Below, piece after piece: positions 16,486 through 24,929 of a stretch of 64,000 nucleotides of DNA. The position numbers and the translations under genes are program-made. The notes below the pieces were generated by a model. It was not told the origin of the DNA, made no database searches, and saw only the letters and a list, made by a program, of their open reading frames with translations. This stretch comes from Streptomyces ardesiacus (lineage in GTDB: Bacteria; Actinomycetota; Actinomycetes; Streptomycetales; Streptomycetaceae), in the NCBI RefSeq assembly GCF_003112575.1, contig NZ_BEWC01000007.1, positions 62,001 to 126,000 of the forward strand. Reading direction: 5' to 3'. How positions within the stretch are numbered: position 1 is the stretch's first letter; each line of letters opens with the position of its first letter.

Positions 16486-17730
16486 ATGACGGCCTGTGCG
16501 ATCGAGCCTGCGGCGGACCCCGGGAACGGCGGGGCCCCGCAGGCGGGCTGCAGCATCACCGCGGAGGGTGCCTACGCCGCGCGTCTCACCCGCAGCGGGG
16601 AGGACGGCGAGGCCTGGTACCCGGAGCGCTGGACCCTGGACGGCCCCGAGCCGTACGCGGTGCCGCTGCCGGGCAACCAGCCCGAGGAGCCCGGCACCGG
16701 GGTGCAGCCGATGGGCGACGGACGGGTCCTGGTCCACCGCGTGGCGGCCGGACGGCACGTCTTCGCGCTGCTGTACCCGACCGGGCCCGGCACCGGCGAG
16801 CTGCCGCTCGGCGCGGTCGAGTGCCCGGCGGACGGCCCGGGGCTGCGGCTGCTGCCGCCGGTTCCGGGCGGCGAGCGGGCGTACGCCCTGGCGGCCGGTC
16901 CGCGTTCGACGGTGCTGTGGCAGGTCGCGGGCGGGGCCTTCGGACCGGAGCGGGTGGCCGAGATCCCCGGCCGCTGCTCGGGCGGGGTCTGGCTGGACCG
17001 CGCGGGACGGATGCTGGCGGTGGACCGGGAGACCGGCGGACGCACCAAGGCGGTCGTGGTCGACCTGGAGCGGGACGGCGAGGTGTCGCCGCTGCTGCAG
17101 ATCGCCCCGGACAGCGACGACCGGCTCCTGCTGGCCGACCCGGACAGCGGCCTGGTGCTGATCGGCTCGGACGCCCCGTCGCCGGGGCGGGAGCGGATCG
17201 GCTGGGGCGTGCTGGGCAGCACGCTGCCGGTGCGCTTCCCGGAGTGCCTGCGGCTGCCGGACTGCGTCGTGACGCCGTTCGCCGTCCAGCCGGGGCAGGT
17301 GCTGACTCCGGAACGCTGTGCGGTGGCCCTGCGCGTGGACGGCTCGTTCGGGAGCTGGGTCGGCGTGTGGCGGCCCGCCGAACGGCAGGTGCGGCACCTT
17401 CCGGCGCCCGAGGGGTGGCTGACGGGTGCCGGGCTGTGGACGCCGGACGGGGAACTGCGGCTGCCGTGCTCCACACCGCGGTCGCCGTGCGGGGTCGCCC
17501 GGCTGATCGCGCCGGAGCCGCGAGAACCCGGCGCGCGGGACGCGGGCGACGGGCCGTTTGGGGACGCGGAGGCCCCGGCCGAGGGAGAGACCGCTGCGGA
17601 CCGGACGGTTGCGGGCGAAACGGCTCCGGACGGGACCGGCGGACCCGGCGCGGCGGACCCCTCCGGCGCCGTCCGGTCACGTCCCGTGCCGCTGCAAGAG
17701 GCTCCGCTGGCACGGCTTGTAACGAAGTAG
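16486..17730 (+). CDS. Hypothetical propeller-like protein
   Basis: A 414-residue soluble protein with no signal peptide and no enzyme motif I recognise. Regular ~45-residue blocks with a W/D-rich strand pattern (for example WTLDGPEPYAVPLPG, GGVWLDRAGRMLAVDRETGG, WVGVWRPAERQVRHLP) suggest a degenerate beta-propeller. The last ~75 residues are an acidic, Ala/Gly-rich disordered tail. A good GGAGGTG precedes the ATG at 16486, with a GATAAC-like -10 about 35 bp upstream. Divergent from the Nif3 operon. The intervening 233 bp holds the small palindrome CACACGTATGTGTG (about 16403-16416). Streptomycetes often carry such proteins; the function is unknown. Confidence 0.75.
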   Translation: MTACAIEPAADPGNGGAPQAGCSITAEGAYAARLTRSGEDGEAWYPERWTLDGPEPYAVPLPGNQPEEPGTGVQPMGDGRVLVHRVAAGRHVFALLYPTGPGTGELPLGAVECPADGPGLRLLPPVPGGERAYALAAGPRSTVLWQVAGGAFGPERVAEIPGRCSGGVWLDRAGRMLAVDRETGGRTKAVVVDLERDGEVSPLLQIAPDSDDRLLLADPDSGLVLIGSDAPSPGRERIGWGVLGSTLPVRFPECLRLPDCVVTPFAVQPGQVLTPERCAVALRVDGSFGSWVGVWRPAERQVRHLPAPEGWLTGAGLWTPDGELRLPCSTPRSPCGVARLIAPEPREPGARDAGDGPFGDAEAPAEGETAADRTVAGETAPDGTGGPGAADPSGAVRSRPVPLQEAPLARLVTK

Positions 17731-17827
17731 TGCCGGTTGGCGTGGCCGTCTGGATCCGTCCCGAGGTGTGCCGGTTACACTCGCCCGGCTGTAGGAAAGA
17801 TCATGTTGACGGGGTGAATTCCTTCCG

Positions 17828-17995
17828 ATGAACGACGCCAGCACGACCCAGCCGATCCAGGCCGCCGGTGCCGACGTTTCCGAGATCGACGCCGGCCACG
17901 GCAAGCACCGCGGACCGGTCTCCAGCCAGGAGGGCGAGGCGACCCCGCAGGGCCGCCACCGCAAGCCCGCCGAGGAGTCCGGAACGGCCGCCTGA
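17828..17995 (+). CDS. 55-residue small disordered protein
   Basis: A short ORF, ATG at 17828 to TGA at 17995, encoding a hydrophilic, probably disordered peptide with a His/Lys/Arg-rich half (GHGKHRGPVSSQEGEATP then GRHRKPAEES). It lies in a 427-bp gap with gene-like codon bias (G/C at third positions), an upstream TTACAC/TAGGAA promoter-like pair and a terminator-like hairpin just after it. The ribosome site is weak. I recall similar small HGKHRG-containing proteins in other Streptomyces, which supports a real gene, but I cannot verify this here. Function unknown. Confidence 0.6.
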   Translation: MNDASTTQPIQAAGADVSEIDAGHGKHRGPVSSQEGEATPQGRHRKPAEESGTAA

Positions 17996-18076
17996 CGGCA
18001 CGACCGGCCGAGCCACCGGCCCCGGCCCTGACCGCGGGCACAGGCGCAGGCACAGGCACACAAGAGCAAGCGGCTC

Positions 18077-18110
18077 CGGCCCCGTTCGTCGCACCCGGCG
18101 GACGGGGCCG
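18077..18110 (+). terminator. Terminator-like hairpin after the 55-aa gene
   Basis: CGGCCCCGT (18077-18085) pairs with ACGGGGCCG (18102-18110) across a 16-base loop, followed by gttgtcgtg. It sits between the small plus-strand gene and the convergent MaoC-like gene, so it may serve both. Confidence 0.55.
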
Positions 18111-18157
18111 TTGTCGTGCCCCGTGCCCCGTGCCCCGTGGCCCGTGTCCCCGTCCGG

Positions 18158-19057
18158 CTACCCGTACCGGACGACCGTGTCGGCGAGGACGGGCGCGTCG
18201 TCCCGCTCGACGGCACTCACCGCCACCCGCACCTCCCCGGCCCCCGTCCCGCCCCCGGCGCCGGCGCCGTCCGCCCCGGTCGCCCGCCACATCCGCACCC
18301 GCAGGGTCTCCCCCGGGTACACCACACCGGCGAACCGCGTGCCGTACGCGCGCACCCGGGTCACCTCGCCGTCCAGCAGCGTGTCGACGACGGCCTTGAG
18401 CGTGGCGCCGTAGGTGCACAGCCCGTGCAGGACGGGCCGCTCGAAACCGGCGCGTGCGGCGAACTCCGGGTCGGCGTGCAGGGGGTTGAAGTCGCCGGTG
18501 AGGCGGTAGAGCAGGGCCTGGTCCTCGCGCACGGCCCGTTCGACGACGTGGTCCGGCGGCTCGGCGGGCGGGGCCGAGGGGCGCGCGGAGGGGCCCCGTT
18601 CGCCGCCCCAGCCGCCTTCCCCGCGGACGAACGCCTCGGCCTCCTCGGTCCACAGTGGCCCGTCCGCGTCGGTGACCTCGGTGCGCAGGACGAGGACGGC
18701 GGCGGTGCCCTTGTCGTGCACGGCGACCACGCGCGAGGCCGCGCTCGCCCTGCCCCGCACCGGAACGGGCCGGTGCAGCCGCAGCCGCTGTCCGCCGTGC
18801 AGGACGTGGGCGAGGTCCACGTCGACGCCGGGCATCGACAGCGCGCCGATCACCCCGGGGACGCCGCCCCCGGCCACCGTCGCGAAGCTCGGCAGGACAC
18901 GCAGCCGGGACTCCAGGGTGTAGCGCAGCTCGCGGGGGTCGGTGGCGGGCCGGCCGGCGCCGATGCCGAGGTGGTAGAGCTGGACGTCCTTGTGGTCCCA
19001 GGCGATCTCACGGACCCGGGGCGCGGTGGTGAGCGCCCCGGCGGCGTCGATGGGCAT
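18158..19057 (-). CDS. MaoC-family (R)-3-hydroxyacyl dehydratase, double hot-dog
   Basis: A 299-residue protein with two hot-dog halves. The N-terminal half is the substrate-binding-type domain (YHLGIGAG, LPSFATVAGG). The C-terminal half holds the hydratase-2 catalytic motif (LTGDFNPLHADPEFA, with Asp and His, then GFERPVLHGLCTYG). Such proteins hydrate or dehydrate (R)-3-hydroxyacyl thioesters in fatty-acid or sterol-side-chain breakdown, or in fatty-acid elongation. A glycine/proline-rich insertion separates the halves. The ATG at 19057 agrees with family length. It is divergent from an ABC exporter operon, sharing a 130-bp promoter region. The substrate cannot be read from the sequence. 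Confidence 0.85.
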   Translation of the reverse strand: MPIDAAGALTTAPRVREIAWDHKDVQLYHLGIGAGRPATDPRELRYTLESRLRVLPSFATVAGGGVPGVIGALSMPGVDVDLAHVLHGGQRLRLHRPVPVRGRASAASRVVAVHDKGTAAVLVLRTEVTDADGPLWTEEAEAFVRGEGGWGGERGPSARPSAPPAEPPDHVVERAVREDQALLYRLTGDFNPLHADPEFAARAGFERPVLHGLCTYGATLKAVVDTLLDGEVTRVRAYGTRFAGVVYPGETLRVRMWRATGADGAGAGGGTGAGEVRVAVSAVERDDAPVLADTVVRYG

Positions 19058-19120
19058 GGCTCTCCCCGCTCGTCCCTGCAGTTCCCGGTCACCGTACGGG
19101 ACGCCCGCCACCCGTGACAT

Positions 19121-19143
19121 TTGTCCTCCCGAACTCCGGACAA
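19121..19143. promoter_or_regulatory. Inverted repeat in the MaoC / ABC exporter divergent promoter
   Basis: Arms TTGTCC and GGACAA with an 11-base spacer lie 44 bp before the ABC ATPase ATG and 63 bp before the MaoC-like start. The size fits a dimeric LuxR-type response regulator or TetR site. The operon's own response regulator is the obvious candidate binder. Confidence 0.5.
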
Positions 19144-19187
19144 CCGCATCTGCCGCCGGTCCCCGCCGGCTCCGTAGCGTCACGGGC

Positions 19188-20120
19188 ATGACACCGACCG
19201 AGGGCACCATCCCCGCCGTCTCCTTCACGGGAGCGGCCAAGGCGTACGGCGACGTCCGCGCCGTCGACGGCGTGGACCTGCGCATCGGGCGCGGGGAGAC
19301 CGTCGCGCTGCTCGGCCGCAACGGCGCCGGCAAGTCGACGACGATCGCCCTGCTGCTCGGCCTGTGCCCGCCCGACGCGGGCACGGTGGAGCTGTTCGGC
19401 GGCCCTCCGGAAGCCGCGGTGCGCGCCGGCCGGGTGGGGGCCATGCTCCAGGAGGCACGGGCGGTGCCCCGGGTCACCGTGGGCGAGCTGGTCGCCTTCG
19501 TGGCCGGACGGTACCCGGCGCCGATGCCCGTCGGGCAGGCCCTGGAGCTGGCGGGGATCGCCGCGTTGGCCGGGCGGCGCGTGGACCGGCTCTCCGGCGG
19601 CCAGGTCCAGCGGGTGCGCTTCGCCCTCGCGCTGGCCGGCCGCCCCGACCTGCTGGTCCTGGACGAGCCGACGGCGGCCCTCGACGTGGAGGCCCGGCAC
19701 GCCTTCTGGGAGTCGATGCGGGCCTACACCCGGCGCGGCAGCACGGTCCTCTTCTCCACGCACTACCTGGAGGAGGCCGACGCGCACGCCGACCGGATCC
19801 TCGTCGTCGACCGGGGGCGCGTCGTCGCGGACGGCACCGGCGACGAGCTGCGCCGGGCGGCGGGCGGCAGCCGCGTCTCCTTCGACCTGGCGGGGCGGCC
19901 CGCCGACGGCCTGACGCTGCTGCCGGGGGTCCGTTCGCTGGAGGTGCGCGGGGACCGCGCGCTGCTGCGCACCGAGGACTCCGACGCGACGGTGACCGCC
20001 CTCGCCGAACTCGGCGCGATACGCGGCCTGGAGGTCGCTCCCGCGTCCCTGGACGACGCGTTCCTGGCCCTGACGAGCGCGGTGCCGGCACCGGCCACGC
20101 GGAAGGAGAGTGTGCGATGA
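19188..20120 (+). CDS. ABC exporter ATP-binding protein
   Basis: A 310-residue ABC ATPase of the ABC-2/DrrA type. Walker A is GRNGAGKSTT (about 43-52), the signature LSGGQ is near 140, Walker B is LLVLDEPT (about 160), and the switch histidine is in FSTHYLEEAD. The C-terminal ~90 residues form the regulatory extension usual in drug exporters. It energises the permease encoded by the next, overlapping gene (ATGA). With the histidine kinase and response regulator behind it, this is a self-sensing drug or lipid exporter operon. The ATG at 19188 is the first codon after the divergent promoter. Confidence 0.92.
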   Translation: MTPTEGTIPAVSFTGAAKAYGDVRAVDGVDLRIGRGETVALLGRNGAGKSTTIALLLGLCPPDAGTVELFGGPPEAAVRAGRVGAMLQEARAVPRVTVGELVAFVAGRYPAPMPVGQALELAGIAALAGRRVDRLSGGQVQRVRFALALAGRPDLLVLDEPTAALDVEARHAFWESMRAYTRRGSTVLFSTHYLEEADAHADRILVVDRGRVVADGTGDELRRAAGGSRVSFDLAGRPADGLTLLPGVRSLEVRGDRALLRTEDSDATVTALAELGAIRGLEVAPASLDDAFLALTSAVPAPATRKESVR

Positions 20121-20833
20121 GGGACTACCTGGTCCTGGAGACGCGCCGTACGCTGCGCGATCCCGGCTTCGTCATCGGCGGCGTCGCCGTGCCGGTCCTG
20201 ATGTACCTGCTGTTCACCAACCTCGGGGGCGACGCGGGCGAGTGGAAGACGGGCGCGATGGTCGGCATGGCCGCCTACGGCGCGGTCGGCTCGGCCCTGA
20301 ACACCGGCGGCGGGGTCGCCGAGGACCGGGCGATCGGCTGGCTGCGGCAGCTGCGGGTGACGCCGATGCCCCCGCACCAGGTGGTCGTGGGCCGCGCCCT
20401 GACCGCCTCCGTCACCGTGCTGCCCGCGATCACGGCGGTGCTCGGCGCGGGCGGCCTGGTCAACGGCGTACGGCTCGACGCCTGGCAGTGGGCGGCGCTG
20501 GCGCTGCTGCTCTGGCTCGGGTCGGTGCCCTTCACGCTGCTCGGTCTCGGCAACGGCTACCGGCTGACCGGGCAGACCACGGGCGTGGCGAACATGGTGG
20601 CCAACCTGGGCCTCGCCGTGCTCGGCGGGCTGTGGTTCCCGCTCGCGCTGTTCCCGGAGTGGCTGCGCACCGTGTCGGCGTACACCCCGACCAACCGCTT
20701 CGCCCAGCTCGGCACTTCGGTCGCCACGGGGCACGCGCCCACCGCGGGTGCCATCCTCGTGCTGACGGGATGGCTCCTGGTCTTCGGTGCGTACGCCGTC
20801 CTGTCCTACCGCCGCGGCGCGGGAAACAACTGA
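20117..20833 (+). CDS. ABC-2 type permease
   Basis: A 238-residue membrane protein with six helices and the ABC-2 pattern: a cytoplasmic N-terminal helix (TRRTLRDPGFVIGG), a helix-rich core, and near the end the conserved LGGLWFPLALFPEWLRTVSAYTP loop. Overlaps the ATPase stop by four bases, so the two are co-translated as the exporter pair (two permeases plus two ATPases). The substrate is unknown; ABC-2 proteins in such kinase-linked operons usually export antibiotics or lipids. A histidine kinase gene follows after 38 bp. Confidence 0.9.
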   Translation: MRDYLVLETRRTLRDPGFVIGGVAVPVLMYLLFTNLGGDAGEWKTGAMVGMAAYGAVGSALNTGGGVAEDRAIGWLRQLRVTPMPPHQVVVGRALTASVTVLPAITAVLGAGGLVNGVRLDAWQWAALALLLWLGSVPFTLLGLGNGYRLTGQTTGVANMVANLGLAVLGGLWFPLALFPEWLRTVSAYTPTNRFAQLGTSVATGHAPTAGAILVLTGWLLVFGAYAVLSYRRGAGNN

Positions 20834-20871
20834 GCGCCCCGGGGCGCCCGATCGGAAGGGAGCCGGCACCC

Positions 20872-22092
20872 ATGACCGGGATCCGGGAGCGGCTGCGCAG
20901 GACCTCGCACCGCCTGGACGCGTGGCAGCTCGCACGGCAGTCCGAGCCGGAGCCGGACGGGTCCGGCGAACGGCCGCAGCGGACGGGTCCGGCGCCCAGC
21001 GGCTTCACGCTGCTGCCGTGGCTGCTGATGGGCCTGGGCAGTCTGGCCAACATCTTCCAGGGCAACAGCGCCAACCCCTGGGTCGGCGGAGCGGGACTGA
21101 TCGTCTTCAACTCGCTCTACATCCACGTCGCCTTCCGCTCCTTCCACAAGGAGCTGCGCGAGTCGCCGAACACCCGGCTGGCGCTGGCCGCGATGGCGGT
21201 GGTGACCTGTTCTCTGGCGCTGGCGTACGGCGGCAGTTGGCTGCTGTTCTTCCCGCTGCTCGGCCTGGCCGCGGGGGCGGCGCTGCGCGGCCCGTGGCTG
21301 GGCCGGTGGGGCTGGTCGCTGGCGGTGGTGGCGGGCGCGGTGGGCGGCGTCAAGGACGGCTGGAACGGCCTGAGCATCGCCTACGGGACCTTCCTTTCGA
21401 CGATGGTGACGGCCGCGATCCTGAGCCTGTCCGACGCCGTGCGGCAACTGCGCGCCGCCCGGGAGGAACTGGCCACCCGGGCGGTGGCGGAGGAGCGGCT
21501 GCGGTTCTCGCGGGACCTGCACGACCTGCTGGGGCACACGCTGTCGGTGATCGTGGTCAAGTCGGAGGCCGCCCGGCGGCTGGCGCCCCGGGACCTGGAC
21601 GCGGCGCTGACCCAGATCACGGACATCGAGTCGGTCGGCCGGCAGGCGCTGACCGAGGTCCGCGAGGCGGTCACCGGCTACCGGGAGGGCAGCCTCGGCA
21701 CGGAGCTGGACCGGGCCCGCTCGGCACTGGACGCGGCGGACGTGGAGGCGGTGGTCCGCCGCTCGGGCCCGCCGCTGCCGCCGCAGACCGAGGCGCTGCT
21801 GGGGTGGGTGGTGCGGGAGGCGGTCACCAACGTCGTACGGCACAGCGGGGCGAGCCGCTGCGAGATCGCGGTCCTCGGCGGTGCGGACCGGGTCCGGCTG
21901 ACGGTCACGGACGACGGCACGGGGACGGCGGGCCCCGCCCGGGGTCCGGGCACGGGCCTGACCGGCCTCACGGAACGCCTCGCCACGGCGGGCGGTTCGC
22001 TCACGGCGGGCGCGGAGCCCCGGGGCGGCTTCTCGGTGACGGCGGAGCTGCCGGTGCGGGAGGAGGAACGGCCGGTGGGCGCACCGGCGTAG
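20872..22092 (+). CDS. Sensor histidine kinase, NarL/DesK-type (HisKA_3)
   Basis: A 406-residue kinase. Residues about 40-190 carry five or six membrane helices without a large extracellular sensor, like DesK-type intramembrane kinases. The HisKA_3 dimerisation segment has the phospho-acceptor in RDLHDLLGHTLSV (about 220). The HATPase domain shows the N box EAVTNVVRHS and the G box VTDDGTG followed by GLTGLTERL. It should autophosphorylate and pass phosphate to the response regulator encoded 19 bp downstream. Its position behind an ABC-2 exporter suggests it senses membrane stress or the exported compound. The ATG at 20872 follows GGAAGGGAG. Confidence 0.92.
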   Translation: MTGIRERLRRTSHRLDAWQLARQSEPEPDGSGERPQRTGPAPSGFTLLPWLLMGLGSLANIFQGNSANPWVGGAGLIVFNSLYIHVAFRSFHKELRESPNTRLALAAMAVVTCSLALAYGGSWLLFFPLLGLAAGAALRGPWLGRWGWSLAVVAGAVGGVKDGWNGLSIAYGTFLSTMVTAAILSLSDAVRQLRAAREELATRAVAEERLRFSRDLHDLLGHTLSVIVVKSEAARRLAPRDLDAALTQITDIESVGRQALTEVREAVTGYREGSLGTELDRARSALDAADVEAVVRRSGPPLPPQTEALLGWVVREAVTNVVRHSGASRCEIAVLGGADRVRLTVTDDGTGTAGPARGPGTGLTGLTERLATAGGSLTAGAEPRGGFSVTAELPVREEERPVGAPA

Positions 22093-22111
22093 GCCCCCTA
22101 CCCTTGCCTCC

Positions 22112-22747
22112 GTGACCGACCAGACGCCGCCCCGCACCCACCCCGTCCGGGTCCTGCTCGCCGAGGACCAGGGCATGATGCGGGGCGCGCTCGCGCTGCT
22201 GCTGGGGATGGAGGCGGACATCGAGGTGGTGGCGCAGGTGGCGGCCGGGGACGAGATCGTCGCCGCCGCGCTCGCCCACCGGCCCGACGTCGCCCTCCTC
22301 GACATCGAACTGCCGGGCCTGAGCGGCCTGGACGCCGCCGCCGAACTGCGCGAGCGGGTGCCCGGCTGCCGGGTGCTGATCCTGACCACCTTCGGCCGCC
22401 CCGGGTACCTCAGGCGGGCCATGGAGGCGGGCGCCGCCGGTTTCCTGGTGAAGGACGGCCCGGTGGAGGAACTGGCCGGGGCGGTCCGCCGGGTGCTGGC
22501 CGGTGAGACGGTCGTCGACCCGGCGCTCGCCGCGGCGGCGCTCAGTGCGGGGCCCAGCCCGCTCACCGGGCGGGAGTGCGACGTGCTGCGGGCCTCGGCG
22601 GACGGTGCGACGGTCGCGGACATCGCCGCGGCGCTGCATCTGTCCGAGTCGACGGTCCGCAACTACCTGTCCGCCGCGATCGGCAAGACCGGGACCCGCA
22701 ACCGGGCGGAGGCGCTGCGCGCGGCTCGGCAGCGGGGGTGGGTCTGA
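22112..22747 (+). CDS. NarL/LuxR-family response regulator
   Basis: A 211-residue regulator: a receiver domain (acidic pair in LLAEDQ, phospho-acceptor Asp in VALLDIELPG, Thr in LTTF, Lys in LVKDG) and a LuxR-type helix-turn-helix (LTGRECDVLRASADGATVADIAAALHLS split over two helices). It is the cognate partner of the kinase just upstream, and probably controls the exporter operon through the inverted repeat at 19121. The GTG at 22112 gives the normal length. The last 15 codons and the following bases are the apparent source of degenerate copies found in the 134-bp tandem repeat downstream. Confidence 0.92.
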   Translation: MTDQTPPRTHPVRVLLAEDQGMMRGALALLLGMEADIEVVAQVAAGDEIVAAALAHRPDVALLDIELPGLSGLDAAAELRERVPGCRVLILTTFGRPGYLRRAMEAGAAGFLVKDGPVEELAGAVRRVLAGETVVDPALAAAALSAGPSPLTGRECDVLRASADGATVADIAAALHLSESTVRNYLSAAIGKTGTRNRAEALRAARQRGWV

Positions 22748-22748
22748 G

Positions 22749-23053
22749 CCGGGCGGGGCACCGACGTTGCACACCCGCCACAAACGCCGACGTGGCTCGC
22801 ACCCCGCGACGAAGCGCCACCCCCGGATCGCCCCCCACGGCGAAGCCACTGCGCACGACTCGACAGCGAGGCCGGGTCCGAACCGGGCGGGGCACCGACA
22901 TTGCACACCCGCCACAAACGCCGACGCGGCTCGCACCCCGCGACGAAGCGCCACCCCCGGATCGCCCCCCACGGCGAAGCCACTGCGCACGACTCGACAG
23001 CAAGGCCGGGTCCGAACCGGGCGGGGCACCGACGTTGCACACCCGCCACAAAC
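22749..23053. repeat. 134-bp tandem repeat (two copies plus 37 bp)
   Basis: Blocks beginning ccgggcggggcaccgac start at 22749, 22883 and 23017, giving an exact 134-bp period. Copies one and two are nearly identical; the third stops after 37 bp. Each unit ends with a decayed version of the end of the response-regulator gene: CTGCGC, CAG, GTC and GGGCGGGGCACCGAC are kept, while many G positions are A. This 485-bp stretch (22748-23232) contains no gene I can support, despite long chance ORFs on both strands. Confidence 0.85.
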
Positions 23054-23130
23054 CACCGGCACGCCCCACCCCCCGACGAAGCCACACCCGCACCACACCC
23101 CACAGCGAAGCCGCACACCGGACGCGCCCC

Positions 23131-23190
23131 GTGGCGAAGCCGCACACCGGTCGCGGTGGCGTGGCGAAGCCGCACACCGGTCGCGGTGGC
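23131..23190. repeat. 30-bp perfect tandem repeat with CGAAGCCGCAC core
   Basis: The 30-base unit starting gtggcgaagccgcacaccgg occurs twice in immediate succession (23131-23160 and 23161-23190). Looser versions of the cgaagccgcac core precede it at about 23075 and 23105 and also occur within the 134-bp units. No dyad symmetry or gene is apparent. Confidence 0.8.
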
Positions 23191-23232
23191 GTGGCCCTTC
23201 GAGGCGTGCCTCGGCGGGCGTCGCCCGCGCGC

Positions 23233-24690
23233 TCAGTCCCTCCCGCGTGCCTTCGGCAGCCACGCCCACATCAGGACCGCCGCGACGACCAGGACCCCCG
23301 CCGCCGTGCGGAACACCAGCGCGTAGCCGTCCGTCAGTGCCGCCGGGCCCGCGTCCTCGCCGCCGGAACGGGACGCCGCGAGCGTCGACATCACCGCGAG
23401 TCCCAGCGAACCGCCCATCGTGCGGGAGGTGTTGATGAGACCGGAGACCAGGCCGGCGTCCCCGGGAGCCGCGCCGGAGATGGCCAGTGAGGCCAGCGGG
23501 GTCGCCGCGATGCCCGCGCCCAGCATCATCAGCACGCCGGGGATCATGATGGCGGTGAGGTAGCCGCCGTCCGCGGTCATCGTCGACTGCCAGCCGAAAC
23601 CGACCGCCGCGACGAGCGTGCCGAGCACCGCCACGTTCCGGGCGCCGAGCACCGGCAGGAACCGCGGGGCCGCCTTGGAACCGAGGACGACCGCGAGGGA
23701 GCTGGGCACCAGGGCGACGCCGGCCTCCAACGGGGAGTAGCCCAGGACGTTCTGCGCGTACAGGGTCATGAAGAACCACATCGAGAACATCGACGAGCCG
23801 GACACCAGCATCGCCACGTTCGCCGACGCCACCGACCGCAGCCGCAGCAGGGCGAGCGGCATCAGCGGCGAGGCGGTGCGCGCCTCGACGAGGAGGAAGA
23901 GACCGAGCAGCGCGAGACCGGCCACCAGCGGCACCAGGGTCGCCGTCGCCGCCCATCCCTCGGACTCGGTCTGCGAGATGCCGTAGGCCAGCGCGGCGAG
24001 TCCGGCGGTCACCAGCAGCGCGCCCGGCAGGTCGAGGCGGCGTCGCGGGCCGCCCCGGCTCTCCGTCAGCCACAGCAGGGCCCCGGCCAGCACGACCGCG
24101 CCCACCGGCACGTTGATCAGCAGCACCCAGCGCCAGGACAGCCCGTCCACCAGGACGCCGCCCACCAGGCCGCCCGCCGCACCGCCGCCCGCGCCCACGG
24201 CCGTCCAGGTCGCGATCGCGCGGGCCCGGGCCGCGCCCTCCGGCACCGCGGCGGTCAGGAGCGTCAGCGTCGAGGGGGCGAGCACGGCCGCGCCGAGACC
24301 CTGCGCGGCCCGTGCGGCCAGCAACTGCCAGCCCTCCTGGGCGAGTCCGCCGCCCAGCGAGGCCAGCGTGAAGAGGCCGAGCCCGACCAGGAACATCCGC
24401 TTGCGCCCGTACAGGTCGCCGGCCCGCCCGCCGAGCAGCATGAACCCGGCGAAGGCGATGGCGTAGGCGTTGACCACCCACTGGAGGCCCTGGGCGCTCA
24501 GCCCGAGGTCGGTGCGCATCGAGGGCAGGGCGACGTTGACGACGGACACGTCGAGCACGACGAGGAACTGTCCGGCGCAGGCGAGCGCCACGACCAGCCA
24601 GGTCGGCGGCGTACGGCGCGGGGATATGCGGCGTGCGTCGGTGGGCGCGGACGGGGAGGTGGAGCCGGTGGCTTCGAGCATGGGTGTCAT
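23233..24690 (-). CDS. DHA2-type MFS multidrug exporter (EmrB/QacA-like)
   Basis: A 485-residue, 14-helix major facilitator. The DHA2 markers are visible: FLVVLDVSVVNVALPSM in helix 1 (motif D1), GGRAGDLYGRKRM in loop 2-3 (motif A), the helix-4 RAAQGLGAA, and the helix-5 antiporter motif with GP/GG-rich residues (GAGGGAAGGLVGGVL). It probably expels a toxic or signalling compound with protons. The start at 24690 (ATG) is followed by another ATG at 24681. Divergent from a second DHA2-like gene across 239 bp that contains palindromes. The short C-terminus ends near the repeat region. Confidence 0.88.
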   Translation of the reverse strand: MTPMLEATGSTSPSAPTDARRISPRRTPPTWLVVALACAGQFLVVLDVSVVNVALPSMRTDLGLSAQGLQWVVNAYAIAFAGFMLLGGRAGDLYGRKRMFLVGLGLFTLASLGGGLAQEGWQLLAARAAQGLGAAVLAPSTLTLLTAAVPEGAARARAIATWTAVGAGGGAAGGLVGGVLVDGLSWRWVLLINVPVGAVVLAGALLWLTESRGGPRRRLDLPGALLVTAGLAALAYGISQTESEGWAATATLVPLVAGLALLGLFLLVEARTASPLMPLALLRLRSVASANVAMLVSGSSMFSMWFFMTLYAQNVLGYSPLEAGVALVPSSLAVVLGSKAAPRFLPVLGARNVAVLGTLVAAVGFGWQSTMTADGGYLTAIMIPGVLMMLGAGIAATPLASLAISGAAPGDAGLVSGLINTSRTMGGSLGLAVMSTLAASRSGGEDAGPAALTDGYALVFRTAAGVLVVAAVLMWAWLPKARGRD

Positions 24691-24747
24691 GGTCTCAAGC
24701 CGGGTGCGCCCCTTGCATCGGTTTTTGGTCCCGCCCGCCCGCCGGCC

Positions 24748-24764
24748 GTCCTAGGACCCGGGTC
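24748..24764. promoter_or_regulatory. Overlapping palindromes between divergent MFS genes
   Basis: Two perfect 10-bp palindromes overlap: GTCCTAGGAC (24748-24757) and GACCCGGGTC (24755-24764). A weaker dyad GCAAC/GTTGC lies at 24838-24853, nearer the plus-strand gene. They are plausible operators for a local repressor, but no TetR or MarR gene is adjacent. Confidence 0.45.
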
Positions 24765-24929
24765 GTAGGCGGCCGTCCGGTGAACCGCGCAGGGGCCGGG
24801 CACCAAGAGAAGGTCAAGAATTAGTTAGGGACTCGAAGCAACGGAATAGTTGCCCCGGCGCACGAGGTTCAGCCTGCACACACCCACGATCCACGCATCC
24901 ACCGACTCCCGGCCTGGAGGCCCCACCCC

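Noticed and set aside
22749..23053. CRISPR-like array
   Set aside because: The 134-bp unit is contiguous with no unique spacers and no cas genes. It is a plain tandem duplication.
22503..23490. Several overlapping ORFs of 200-300 codons on both strands across the 134-bp repeat
   Set aside because: They translate the tandem repeats into Arg/Pro/Ser/Thr- or Cys/Gly/Arg-rich sequence and change frame between copies. This is not a real gene.
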